A DNA stretch of 51,219 bases, from positions 1-51,219 of the forward strand of contig NZ_PPQR01000003.1 of assembly GCF_002902085.1 (NCBI RefSeq), written 5' to 3'. The DNA is from Staphylococcus simiae. Its GTDB lineage: Bacteria > Bacillota > Bacilli > Staphylococcales > Staphylococcaceae. The translations under genes and the position numbers were made by a program. The notes under the pieces are model-generated. The model saw only the letters and a program-made list of their open reading frames with translations, was not told the DNA's origin and did not search any database. Positions 40,101-43,016 of this stretch are shown here, in pieces (the stretch's first letter is position 1; every line of letters begins with the position of its first letter).

Positions 40101-42347
40101 ATCTGGAATACCACTAATATCATAGTCACTATCATCAAACGGCTCATTACTTTGTAAATGAATACGGATAGGTTGAACATAGACGGTTGGATGATTACCT
40201 ATAGTATCTGCTCTATTCTCTAATGGACCTGTATTGACAAAGATGACTGGATGGCCTGCATCTTGTGATACTTGTTGATCACCGCGTCTTGTTGTTTCAT
40301 CATTAGAAAAGAATTCAACATTATATGTGACTGGTGGTTTAAGATTCAACCAAGCATGTTTGATGGTTTGGGTATTTCCTATATTATCCGGTAGATTAAA
40401 CAATAGTAAGACATGCATATGATGTCCAGGGTCATTGAGTGCTCGTTTCATATTCGCTTCTGAAAAGTAATTGTCAATCTCTTGTTGCGTCATTGGTTTA
40501 ACAGTACCGTGACGGTTATACATGTAGTTCATGGCACTAATTGGTGCAAAACCAATCAATCTATTGCTAGGGTTAACGACATAGCTTAGTGGGTCCTTAA
40601 CATAGTCGCCATCTTCACCTTTAAGTGGATCTAATACGTCTTTAGTAACATATGTCCAATTATCATAATCAATCACTTCTTTAGTATTGCCTAAATGATA
40701 AGTACGGTCTTGTGTAGCTAAGATACTTTGAATTCTTTTAGAATATTCTCCTCTTGGTTCAACATATAATTGTTCATAGTTAAATTTTTGATTGTATTCA
40801 ACTGAACGTGCACCAGCCGCATAGAACAACCTTGTATCAATTGGTCCTCTTGTCTTGAATTTAATAACAAAGTTACTGTTACCATTCCCTACAAATGAAT
40901 ACATTGTTTTTAAGCCAGGAATTTCGCTTTTATCTTGACCATTTAATTGTCGGAATAAATTGTCTCCATAGTTTCTGTATAACGGATTGGCATTATCTTG
41001 GTTAAAATAGTCGGGCGCATGTGCAAAGTCTGAAAAGTTTTGAATAATTTGTTGTGGCCAATCGTAAAAAAGATGTCCTGTTGTTGCCGGGCCCATTTTA
41101 AAGTCATGAGCTCTACGATCCATACCTCCAGATGATGTCCACATTTCTGGTAATGGCTTACCTTCTTTATTACCATAGCCAGAACCAGTAAAACTGCCAG
41201 TCTTTTTAGGTGTTAGGATTGAAAATTGGACTCTACCTACTGGAACTTGATCTTGTGGAATACCAAACCAATAAATCATAGATTCATGTGGTCGATGCCC
41301 TTTATTATAATTAATCGTCCATTCGTAACCATCCGATACACGTTTCGCAGTGATATAAACTAAGTCTTTAACATTCGTTACCAAAACTTGATTCCATGGT
41401 GTTGTTGGTAAATAATATGGTGCCCCTTTATTAGAAGCTTCAATATATGTACCTGCTGGATATCCTACTTTATCATCTTCATTTAGAAAATAATAAGCAT
41501 TAAATGCACGATTATAATTGACATTGCCAACATCTCTCTCTGCAATTTGATGCTTTTTATCTTTCTTTGATGGCTGAAGATGTGGCATGGTACGGATCGT
41601 TGCCACTGCTTGTTCTAATTCTTTATATAACAGTTCTAGTGATTTGCTATCTGGTTCATCATTATTACCAAGAATAGTGTTCACTTTATCAAAGACTTCT
41701 TTAACATGATTAAATTCTTTTTTATCAGCTTTGTCTTTATCAATAAAGCGATAATCATGGTAACTTGCATCGAAAAATGCTTGTAACTTTTGTTTATTAT
41801 ATTGTGTTGATTGCGCACTATCTTTATTGACACTTTGTGTGTGAGTATCGTTATTACTTTGTGATTGTTCTGTTAACTTAAATTGTGGTTTGTTTTGATG
41901 TTTACTATCACCATCAGTTGCATGTTTGTCGCTATCAGTAACTATATCTTTATCGTTTTTAGTTGCGCTATTGTCTGCTGCTTTGACAGTTTTAGAATGT
42001 TGTTGTTGTTCTTCTGCGTGTTCAGCAGTCGTTGTATCTGTTGTTGAAGATTGCACGACATCTTTATGATTTGTTGAATTGCTAGTATTGCTAATATCGG
42101 CATGATCTTGTTCTTGCAATGACTGCGTGTCATTTTGTGGTGCGTCGTTATGCACATTTTTTAATTTACTGTCTTCTTCATCTTTGTTCGTCGCTGAATG
42201 AATTGCTTTGTCCACTGTTTGTTGTTCTTCAGCATGTGCTTGTGATGTATTAAATCCTAAAAATACTAACGTCGCAATGACTGTTGAAAAAGTACCCACA
42301 GTGTATTTGCGGATACTAAATTTCTGCAATTTATCACGATGATTCAC
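13101..42347 (-). CDS. ebh: Giant extracellular matrix-binding protein Ebh
   Basis: This is one uninterrupted frame of 9748 residues, about 1 MDa. It starts at GTG (42347-42345) with GAGGAG 9 nt upstream. Order: YSIRK-type signal peptide (1-39; FSIRKYTVGTF, cleavage after AHA); a low-complexity Asn/Gln/Asp-rich stretch (40-190); non-repetitive domains (about 200-2500) including Ig-like segments and three Rib-like modules (about 1680-2210); alternating FIVAR-type modules (about 2515-3540); 43 tandem 126-residue FIVAR/GA units (3668 to about 9080); further helical segments; one transmembrane helix (about 9594-9614); and a Lys-rich cytoplasmic tail of about 130 residues. There is no LPXTG sorting motif, so it is membrane-anchored. 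In S. aureus Ebh binds fibronectin, aids osmotic and glycopeptide tolerance and controls cell size. Many short frames on the opposite strand are codon-bias shadows. Confidence 0.97.
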   Translation of the reverse strand: MNHRDKLQKFSIRKYTVGTFSTVIATLVFLGFNTSQAHAEEQQTVDKAIHSATNKDEEDSKLKNVHNDAPQNDTQSLQEQDHADISNTSNSTNHKDVVQSSTTDTTTAEHAEEQQQHSKTVKAADNSATKNDKDIVTDSDKHATDGDSKHQNKPQFKLTEQSQSNNDTHTQSVNKDSAQSTQYNKQKLQAFFDASYHDYRFIDKDKADKKEFNHVKEVFDKVNTILGNNDEPDSKSLELLYKELEQAVATIRTMPHLQPSKKDKKHQIAERDVGNVNYNRAFNAYYFLNEDDKVGYPAGTYIEASNKGAPYYLPTTPWNQVLVTNVKDLVYITAKRVSDGYEWTINYNKGHRPHESMIYWFGIPQDQVPVGRVQFSILTPKKTGSFTGSGYGNKEGKPLPEMWTSSGGMDRRAHDFKMGPATTGHLFYDWPQQIIQNFSDFAHAPDYFNQDNANPLYRNYGDNLFRQLNGQDKSEIPGLKTMYSFVGNGNSNFVIKFKTRGPIDTRLFYAAGARSVEYNQKFNYEQLYVEPRGEYSKRIQSILATQDRTYHLGNTKEVIDYDNWTYVTKDVLDPLKGEDGDYVKDPLSYVVNPSNRLIGFAPISAMNYMYNRHGTVKPMTQQEIDNYFSEANMKRALNDPGHHMHVLLLFNLPDNIGNTQTIKHAWLNLKPPVTYNVEFFSNDETTRRGDQQVSQDAGHPVIFVNTGPLENRADTIGNHPTVYVQPIRIHLQSNEPFDDSDYDISGIPDSIRIEPAVGRTNTATEKNLELVGNMPPGDYYGKIRFGNVEQIFEIRSKPRPPIILTTENELRGKGGSMTTPITVGNLPVGTPGTVQIVNTGPLATDGTNDPSTIPTKYNILAGAQYDGQGNTMVIGGPNKYDFIQPLPTSGDIKAVFVINQDIKSNYGNNVAMLPDDVAPTISEPTGLQNKYYNGDQVNVTMNINEEAYGTGIKQVDVQGLPQGLTFNVTKAADNMSVTLTISGTLPLSNVFNRHIPVTINATDNANNTRTKTIAIDIGELASEHRPVGLPDAEKIVVNNPVGILPDMRERIANAVAAKNTAISQYLQTTKPFSASANGSVEVRYKDGSTNRLQPNEVITYEPIRADQYADGNNMKQATIMIAKGQHFDIGDIKQYFTLNDGSHLPNNAYINFTARDHIPTPDEVSRLNAGSYFYHINVANAYHKATEEMIIKLAVYDLQQPSGDQRVFRTSPFKLTDDEVNRVKEAFINANRGVLALTPDQITVNNPEDTSHVSTVTVTIHKNRIDKAFTSDFDHMNFLRWVDFPHDYQVTWTSQHVPNRTTDIGFEWGPDHKSLLYRYDATTGRQLNLNDVLRIITATTSQAGLRNNISGSDKLEAENASRRGQTSNGFSMTNDRNISLRQYTLNGQVTQVLDLVQGSNGVGGVNVPYSNVRSDSRNSSLVNTPIAAQNGVPGFTLEHIIKPNSVRNVADTIFKAQLYLVPSWASTYLNRLNQTFDNTTDVINVYFVPSDTIKPTLRLDDYTNRVVYSGESYRNQAVATDNYQLKGVTVDQRSNANATINVANNLITVVAENVTAPKTQTVNVIATDTSNNETQHSFTATIKPLNDKYRLSTSSSEQNPVRIANIRNNATVSDADKQLIINSITATEKIPNRSYVTAPTNEITAKEVSNVSRNGNHAQVTVTYRYADGTTSQIDVLVKHALYEVIADPKYTVYGQNFPAGKGSDAANFFKLADGRAVPDATITWVAGNEPNINSTDYGRDITVRANILYDGETTPIVKESSYMVARSVPKEIYITSRGRKFNGINNRYSPAEYLQPVNNSWPGGASAMNFSFPNLDGPNWSVVGLQSKTARVTYPNGQVEEVKILAKVRPDPPRVDGNSVTYKAGLTNQQITVNNVLTNSPLEIFKADGTKLTVSNVTYGSNNSSVATVSEALPEGEIYARSFITDPNITYDTLNSAGQAVRLTQAESIESFDSNHVRVTAQLHATNPGVVILQGGTNLNNDAAQYIDHLPTRATAQWNEAPDTWKDTVGNFTKTITVTLPNGQGTREVNVAIRVYAKPTAAPVYDKKGNQPGKGTDPMRYLEFPRNTDMTGITAQWDHNTAPNAQQAGVHHLAINVSYDGISAPYRVPVDYYVYNFDFAQPEYVTTVGQTPATGTDVNRYVHLENGNGVPTNLWHYTWNNTATGSSNATWTAMDRPNVAKVYNAQYNIYDSSNHLWMTSQPAKFVVKHVQPNKATISEAVNGTITITPGADKSVSTRTGNVTEYSDHLEIKKNGQTLTTFVRANNRSAWSKDPAATSVSGINGSTSGITINAGVLQPGDNIVVVATQGTGEIASDSIASDNFVVVAAEPNQARSKEWQNGTLDITPNNPTHTTNPTDALDIAYTEKLANGREQQKTITVTKGSNGQWSMTNKPNYVTVDSATGKVTFDANTIKPTSSITVTAKASSGATGRTKVSTITAPAAHIVTIHQINKDYGSNVTANEINNAVQVVNKRHAAIKQGTAMPTNLAGGSTTPIPVTITYNDNSTEEVTENIYTRADKRQLITERHQLDNAINTNGKTPASITAYNNKMTAAQSQIQAAKTEADQVIANQTATPQQVSAALSKVQAAQTKINEAKALLQNRADNSVLVRAKDQLQQALTPAASTAGMTAQTTQAYNDKRREAEQAIQAAEAVINNGDATAQQISAETTKVNQALQAYNTAKDGLRADKTALQTAYDKLNEHVDTTDKRPASVTKYNQAMQAIQHEVDAAKQEGHQILQDANPSVAQVTAALNKIKAVQTKVDAAKAKLVTKADNSALKQSKTQLEQAIAQVPSTTGMTQESINNYNTKKQQAQAAVTAAQQVIDNGDATEQQIAAEKTAVDNALTALNQAKHDLTADVTALQTAVNNLNRVGDKTGKKPASIADYDQAYQALTPEINQARQAAEAIIHKPIRTVQEVTQAQRQVDSVNTKLTNVIAKLHPVENNSALVQAKQNLEHAIATPDNTTGMTADTTRNYNDKLAAARQAITNATTVINNGDATAQQISDETTKVNQALQDYNTAKDGLRADKTALQQALQQLNSPVITADKRPASVTAYNAAIAKIQNEINTAKNEATNVIANTNPTVAQVNDALAKIHAVQPKVDAAKAQLVPKADNSTLKQAKAQLEQAIATPASTDGMTAQTTQVYNEKLTAARQAIAAAQRVIDNGDATDQDIAHEKAQVDQALQAYNAAKDGLRADKTALQTAYNKLNQAVDTADKRPASVTAYQNAMHQIQTEVDAAKAQAKGVIDDANPSVQSVKDALAKVQAVQTKVTAAINQLVPKADNSQLVHAKDQLQASINQVPSTTGMTAQSVNDYEAKQREAQAAVTAANNVINNGDATEQQIADEKTKVEQALTALNDAKAHLTADVTALQTAVAKLDRVGTTTGMKPASVTAYNNAYNAIRNDITNAKNQANTVINKPIRTVSEVEHALQEVNRVNNEITNAINQLHPKEDNSALQAAKAKLQQELAKTVSTDGMTQQSIAAYNTARQQAEAEITQAESVINNGDATAQQIATETSNVDAKNSSYKQAVANLTPDTAPLTTAQNALEASINAPTDTVGMTQSSLTAYNAKLAAARQALNEGKALLAGHPTVADIRQAVTKDDNAKNELEQARQQLTLDRQPYISAINGMTSLNDGQKAQYLTQVNQAPNHAQLESIKTNATDLNGAMKALRDSIANQHDVTTGDNFLNEDSAEQNAYTSAVTQAQHDIDQNNNPIMDKTTIEQATQRVNTARTGLHGDQKLQADKTKDLAIIKQLSALNQAQQTKEQQLINAAHLRSQLPTIVSDAQSLNNAMHQLRNSVADDATVKGESKYINADDNLKHNYDQAVTDANTLIAQTANPTMSATDVQAKTTAVTNAKAALNGVQRLQEAKTAAINHINALSHLNQSQKDEEVKLVNAKTTKTDVATQQQHADDLNTAMGQLANAIANHSQIVVGTNYVNAETSKQRAYDDAVRVAKATIAQTTNPTMDKTDIINQAQNVSRAQQALDGDTRLAQAKQVAMQAINSYQALNKPQSDKFKADITGANTITSVDQLKADANTLNNAMQSLRDSIANKAATKAAIKYVNADSANQTAYDNAVSAAEAIIGEQNNPTMNAATVTQKANAVTTADQALNGEQRLREAKQNAVNEITALHGLNNAQKDKEKDLVNAKTTITDVNSQLADAKSIDGAMTALRQSVADNATVLNSSKYINADQDKQRAYNDAVTAANAIINQTANPTLTKADIEQHTTAVNNANNQLNGVERLAQSKTAAKQAIDAMTSLTPAQKTAEKALVDGKQTIPEVTSQQQTASDLDTAMQALKAQVAKEQQVTNSSNYFNEDAQQQNAYNTAIQAAKAIINKASNPDIDKATIEHATQAIEQATNQLHGEDKLHQAQHEAKAAIAQMHDLNNAQRQALNNQVDQAQRRQQVADTKTLATDLNNAMTALKASIADQATIKGDSKYINADQQHKDAYDQALRNAEQAIAQSSNPTMTKAAIEALTNAVTTAKNALNGLGQLADAKRDAIANIGQMQYLTPAQRTEEETRVNRATTIAAVNNQVQHATELNNAMKGLRDSVHDVAIVKKSSNYINEDSQQQTAYDNAVTTAENTINANTNPQMDKAVIEQQTTAVTTAFGNLHGQQKLEHDQQDANTAIGALNHLNTPQRNAEITAVNAAQTRQKVAEIKAQAEALNTAMGQLRASIQHDATTRIQSKYVNADQDKQQAYNTAVTNAQTIINENANPTMDKDAIIAKATAVTQADNDLNGVQRLQEAKDAANHDIDQQDALNQPQKDKEKALVNALDTKTAVAQQLATAKELNTAMAALKQAVADNATVKQQGNYTNADTAKQQAYNQAVDQANAIINETTTATISKQDIDNKAQAVNQAKQALNGDQRLHEAQAHANSLIDGLTSLNQGQINHEKASVAAATSLPQVTAAENHATALNSAMQALKQSIQDAQTVKASSNYFNEDTQQQQAYDNAVIAAQNIINDTNNPQMDKAEIAKATEAVNNAKAALQGEHKLQQAKQQANQAIGQLQYLTDAQRNAEITAINQAGTRTVVAQKQAEAEALNTAMQGLRQAIADKDALKRKSEYVNADPTKQADYDTAVQSAESIINAQQGPELNKDVITSKTNAVTTAKNALDGVQQLQQAKIQAEHTIDGLSSLSDAQKAKEKELVNAKTLRTEVATQVQQAQNLNTAMHDLRDKVGQQHDVETSSNYINEDQAEQHAYDNAITAANNIINKTQNPDIDEAAINQATQTITNAVNALHGADKLQADKTKANTEITNLPNLNAPQKAQEQQLVNAQDTRAKVAEQLAHAKALDTAMGQLKQSVQDNAQVKAESKYINADNAKQHAYNDAVTAANDIIHETTATMDKDVITAKATAVDQAKQALNGVERLRQAKADAANTINSLDALTTLQKDKAKENVNNAQTLPAVQSALSDAQQLNTAMQALRQAIKDVQATKAESKYFNEDPNEQHAYDQAVANAQAIIDATANPQMDKAQIEQLTNAVTTAKANLHGDQKLATDKQHAVNAIKQLGDLNKAQRDAEIAAVNNATRRTEVTTIDNNATALNGAMTALKASIADVNATKADGNYINADQAKKQAYDQAVAEAQATEGQQTQPTLDKAAIEAQTAKVLATKQSLNGNGQLTNAKQAAIADIDGLTSLTDAQKNEEKRLINAADTTTKVTAQVTQATALNGAMKTLRDNIKDNHTIVASGNFVNEDQGPKDNYTNAVNAANTIINEQHNPEMSEQAVQNAANAVTTAKDALDGDGKLHQQQSTTNHDIDQLPNLTSAQKDALKAQVNAATLRTQVSAIEQQANELNGAMGTLNQLVNNKDTVKASSNYVNEDHNEQQAYDAAIQHAEDIIAKTQNPELTKANIDSAAQAIEQAIAGLHGETKLQQSKDTAKANVNNLHALNTPQRDAEIAAINNATTRTNVTTAEQAANHLNTAMQALRDSVANVNTIKGQGNYINADTTKQTAYTDAVNAANAIINENGQPTLDQTVIEQKTQAVTTAEQALDGDRRLQQAKADASQTIDGLQGLNTAQQTAEKANIDQATTLPDVASQLAQAKELDTAMQALRNELNNVNATKSSSDYINEDAQPKANYDDAVQAGQNIVNASPQATMTKAQVEQALNAITQAKNALQGSQKLAQAKSDANADVNGLTHLTQAQKDSINHSINGKATRTEVAQVLQQAKDLNASMGTLKDLVTDSNQVKQQSNYINEDPQQKANYDNAIQQAEQIIAKTTNPVVDNATVQQAIIAINTAKNALDGVAKLQQDKTTTKATIGNLQYLTPAQITKAQQLVDAQDTRTNVANELQHAQDLNNAMKALRDSIANDNTVKQSSDFINEDQPEQTAYTNAVQAANDIISATSNPEMNAQTVTQRANEVTTAQGNLHGQTKLQQAQQQANAAIDQMTNLNGPQRDAEKARVNQAQTRTKVQDIKTEASDLNTSMGNLRQSIADYNHVLTESKYINADADKQRAYTDAVNAANSTINQAAPATLNKTAIDNQVSAVTTANNDLNGVAKLAEAKANANQTIDGLTALNDPQKVAEKQAVTNATTLGQVQQQVTHAEELNTAMQALRDGVKDVAKVKASSNYFNENTPKQQAYDHAVDAANAIINATTNPELNKDAVTQALTAVTQAKADLHGEDILHQEQQAANQTIDGLTHLTNAQRQAEKDLINAATHRPEVAQQLQQAQNLDTAMGALQALVDAEHDVLTSSNYINEDPDKQHAYTTVIQAAKDAIAKTNQPVLQAADINQLAQAITQAKDALQGEQKLQQAKQDALAQIAKLADLNPAQRHDIEAQINGATTRNDVTQHVNDATAINNAMTALKQSIADEQQTKQSSDYINENPDAKTAYDNAVQAAKDLLNQQGNATMQPSQIEQVMHNVEQAKHNLHGADKLANDKAAAKAHVNVLADLNAPQRQALIDAIDKAPTRQVVADKQTLADDLNTAMGALKGSIADAAQTKQSGAFVNADPAKQQAYEQAVQAAQELINQSTGTPVLVKAAIEGKTSTVTDTKTALNGNQNLIDAKNNANRTIDGLTYLTPTQIAKEKELVNQATTNTAVTQQVQSATALNDAMKALREKVNAQNQVHATSNYVNEDQGPKQTYDQAITAGQQIIDNTTNPTLNSHDVDQAVNTIDNAIQALHGEQKLHDAQQQAKQTVGQLSNLNSGQQQSADHDIDAATTRSDVQSRLQQAQALNNAMGDLRNLVNAKDQVHATSDYINEDSAEQAAYDNAIAKAQAIIDNTQQPVNNKAEIDQAIQQINDAKNNLHGSTKLANDKTTATAELAKLSALNPAQRQTIEQQITSADTRTAVTQHLDAAKVLNTAMQSLRDKIANKDQVKQSSDYINENQPEQQAYDTAVTNAQNTIDQTTAPTMDPAQVNQLATNVTTAFNNLHGSQKLAADQAAAVQAINALTDLNAPQRQALISAVNNADTRTKVADEKDKAQQLNTAMHDLRQSIANKDQVKQQSKYVNADTPEQQAYDTAVTDAEAIINQTSSPTLDKAEVEAKTAAVTSAEQHLDGDAKLAQAKADANNTIDQLTSLTDEQKAKEKELVNAATTRTDVTAQTTKATTLNGAMEALRHSIQDNQAIKASSNYINEDPSVQQAYDQAVQHAKDIIANSPNVIIDQQQVEQATQSVDTTKANLHGEQKLAHDKQQADNTIDTLNHLTAAQQAAEKAKVDAKQTRDEVKAQLQQAQALNTAMETLHNLVNAKDQVHNDSNYINEDQGPKDAYDNAIKAAEAIIAKTTNPDTDVDVINQAAQNITTARDALQGANKLQQDQTQATTTVDGLTALSDAQRHAIKGQVAAATTRDKVTEVVTNAQHLNAAMQALRDEVAKVDPIKATGNYINASQNNQDAVNQAQQAANQLINEANNPVLTPSQVTSVKDQVANAIKALDGNSNLANDKLAAEQAIDAMSGLTTAQKAKEKELVNAATTRGEVNQVKAQSAELDNTMQALKQAVAEQQHVRDGSNYFNEDQGPKDVYDQAIHDAEALINKQTDPVIDKNAVINALSQINNAKDALHGDDKLAHDKQDALTQLAGLQDLNQAQRQQLEHDINQAPTRTEVATKLAQAQALNSAMTNLRNGIKDHTQVEADSKFINEDPTQQQAYTDAVAHAQGLMGETSNPTMSVDTINNALQAVNQAKDNLHGDTKLQNAKDSANHDIDQLSSLTTAQQQAEKQLVTNATTRDQVAAQLTKAQDLNNAMTALRNSIQDQNAIKQSSNYVNANQPQQQAYTDAVAHAEGIINATTNPTLDKDAVEQATNAVAQAKQNLDGQAQLAHDKTTANATLGQLSSLTDLQRQHLADEITNASTRTDVANIVNKAQDLNNAMTAMRHSIQDADQVKQSSNFINEDQPQQDAYTNAIKAANDLINATTNPAMDKAIVDQVTQRVTQAQAALNGAHKLQVDQSTATQTINGLPDLNQGQKDALNHDIDQASTREQVKQLVAKAQDLDNAMNTLRSEVAKKDQVKQSSDYINEDPAQQQAYDDAVKKAEDIINGTNVTVDKTAIDQALADVEAAKQALHGQDKLNKDKQDDKQTVNNLPDLSQQQKDAINNAITSEPTRTGVAEQINKAQALNNAMHDLKDSIAHKDDVLNSSNFTNEDPAQQQAYKDAMKKAEDIINGINPTTDKNEVEQALNDVKQAEAALHGQDKLDKDKNDAKDVVAKLDALTDAQKAAINQAIDQAPARTTVNNIIANATQLNHSMQDLNDLVNQAQQTKTTPNYIDATATNKQAVDQSLNEAERLINKVTGPDTSQTDVQTAIDKLKQALNHLDGDAQVAKFKDQAKAHINQLPALNDKQKQAFNKAVDAVPTINKVNNIVKLADKVNDVMAKLKDLINKYPDITASNNYTQADNDKQQAYNQAINDGRQLANGNSQLTAKIKQTIDKIKQAIDALNGNEKLANTKANALQTIDHLNALNDAQKAQAKANINQANDIPTVNKVVSDATSLNDAMKALQQSVDTNENKVKNSISYQNADKDLQQAFDQALDIAKNALNPTTGSALDSNQVNQLVQAIDNAKQALNGEQRLADSKANALAQLQHLAEAQKDAINHANATEQSKQQAITQVDQALAQAINNLNNAQSNNDVDQVIANANTIIPSIHADELPKAKLDAKDEITQLSNSLINDINNNNHLTTSEKEKLKDLVNQALAQANSAINDAATKDAINQAKEQFKDALQTIKDLINDKEAAKQAVEDLVNKKRQEIEQNPDLTDAQRQNALKALEDARQQALSNIENALTSDQLTHDLSNDLNNIANVTIWDTDHKALVHDLPALSIQDALVKGKITVYRDDKITKKQVLEHLDLNDDIKADVILIPPTNKLSDSLNAVVVVTLADGTNTIIKVPVVVVESPLNIAKADAKQQITTQGTVKKQQIQQLPKLTSAQKDAINKVINQIIANALSDINKATSVKQVEQITQHALDQLTNLNPNEVIKALNKSQAQNIAQQQIRKAAANKINEIIGNPFVTDLDKGQMISHVQQIEQNTIKAIHNASTIADVYKALNIGLQQLANIVLPNGPHFITSDVDAVHKIANLSNRFGDLHDSYLNDHLVLNGANGADKDNKDKAHNAKERPVANTNHLIDNIISTLEKSIGAAAIGGIFTSLWLILAKRRRKEDEEETEDSNVNKDNDLKATLNPSDLLVGTKRKKEEQSSLDVDDLNPDHLLVATKQKKDSQDKQQTKVKQSSSETKTKNTDKRQTKQPKKAANTTKQSSNKQSKQTTTKRKNNKVVAKRKKKKSNNKKK
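15108..31346 (-). repeat. ebh: 43 tandem 378-bp (126-residue) FIVAR/GA repeats
   Basis: I counted 43 copies by the recurring LN-x-AM motif, from the Leu at 31346 to the last at 15485. The 42 intervals span 15,861 bp, i.e. 378 bp each less five residues of in-frame deletion in total. Each unit has a helix with LNxAMxxLRxSI, a Y-(I/V/F)-N-(E/A)-D turn with a following Q-x-AYD, a helix with (I/V)INxTxNP, and the GA-like end LxxLNxAQ. The units are diverged, so the array is old rather than freshly expanded. Two unit subtypes are visible (see findings). Confidence 0.93.
31740..34800 (-). repeat. ebh: six 510-bp (170-residue) paired FIVAR-type repeats
   Basis: The codons for the (R/T)AD-K/V turn recur at 34791, 34281, 33771, 33261, 32751 and 32241, exactly 510 bp apart. 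Each 170-residue unit holds a KRPASVT-type helical module and a second module with STxGMT and NNGDAT. Units 2 and 5, and units 3 and 6, are the most alike, giving a 1530-bp super-period. Confidence 0.88.
35710..37310 (-). repeat. ebh: three diverged Rib-like beta modules
   Basis: Three stretches, near residues 1680-1760, 2040-2115 and 2118-2213, share the order: Y/V-x-x-x-G, then G-T-D or G-S-D, an aromatic/Leu pair, Pro about ten residues later and a Trp. Examples are GKGSDAANFFKL, GKGTDPMRYLEF and ATGTDVNRYVHL. They are probably Rib/alpha-like or related Ig-type beta domains; the family name is an inference. Confidence 0.5.
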
Positions 42348-42721
42348 AGCGTTCCACTCCTCTTCTTGATGTTATGTCTTGTTGTTATTGTTGTGAAAGT
42401 ATGAGTCTCTATCTATTAACTTATTACTTCGTCGTTTCGTCCTTGCAAAATGAAATAGTGGTTAAGACACATGTAGTTATGAATTGAACGAATCATTATT
42501 TAACGACATATTGTTAGTTGCCTAATGGTCAATCATTGATATTGTTCTATAAAACCTATCTTCGAAAAATCATGTTGATATTTCGCATTATTAAACTAAT
42601 GATGTCTTAGCCACCTAAAAAATAAGAGTCCATGTTGTTCACTCAAAATTTATTAAGTACATCATGCTCTCTCATACATCACAATTTATTCTTGAACAAA
42701 TTAAATCATGTTCTATATAAT

Positions 42722-42749
42722 ATTATCACAACTTTTATAAATAAGTAAA
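42722..42749 (-). promoter_or_regulatory. Candidate ebh promoter
   Basis: On the minus strand TTTACT (42744-42749) is followed after 16 nt by GATAAT (42722-42727), which carries the TGn of an extended -10. It would give a leader of about 365 nt before the GTG. The match is moderate in an AT-rich region, so it is only a candidate. Confidence 0.3.
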
Positions 42750-42960
42750 TCGAATTTGTGAACAATTAAAATAATTATAAATAAAATTCATGCAAAGAGA
42801 AGATTGACACATTTTTTCATAGCTAAATAAATAAAATGATGATGAACTGATTGCATGTGTAAAAATATTTTTAAAATAAATTGTCGTAAAAAATGATGAT
42901 GAACTTGTTTTGATAAGATAATTATGAAACGCTCATTAAGTCCTTATGACAACACGTAAA

Positions 42961-43000
42961 AAACCAACCTGTAGAGATTTTGACATCAACAGGTTGGTTT
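42961..43000 (-). terminator. Terminator of the dynamin-exonuclease unit
   Basis: A perfect 12-bp stem pairs 42961-42972 (AAACCAACCTGT) with 42989-43000, with a 16-nt loop. On the minus strand it is followed by a T-run. It begins 16 bp past the exonuclease stop. Confidence 0.9.
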
Positions 43001-43016
43001 AATTTTAGTTATTCAG

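Larger units (their letters stand above)
42348..43016. other. 669-bp intergenic region upstream of ebh
   Basis: No gene is visible. The part next to ebh should be its leader and promoter. Two copies of a 16-nt direct repeat (AAAATGATGATGAACT) stand at 42833-42848 and 42890-42905, 57 bp apart. The exonuclease terminator is at 42961-43000. In S. aureus, as I recall, a block with norB, an amino-acid permease, threonine deaminase and alanine dehydrogenase lies here; none of it is present. Confidence 0.6.

Noticed and set aside
16383-42157. Many open frames of 60-118 codons on the plus strand and in other minus frames inside ebh
   Set aside because: They recur at the repeat period, lack ribosome binding sites, have Cys/Ser/Leu-rich shadow composition, and lie wholly within the intact ebh frame.
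42804-43000. Plus-strand small RNA upstream of ebh (TTGACA at 42804-42809, hairpin at 42961-43000)
   Set aside because: The -35 is perfect, but no -10 with more than three matches lies at 16-18 nt; the hairpin lacks a good T-run on the plus strand and is explained as the exonuclease terminator.
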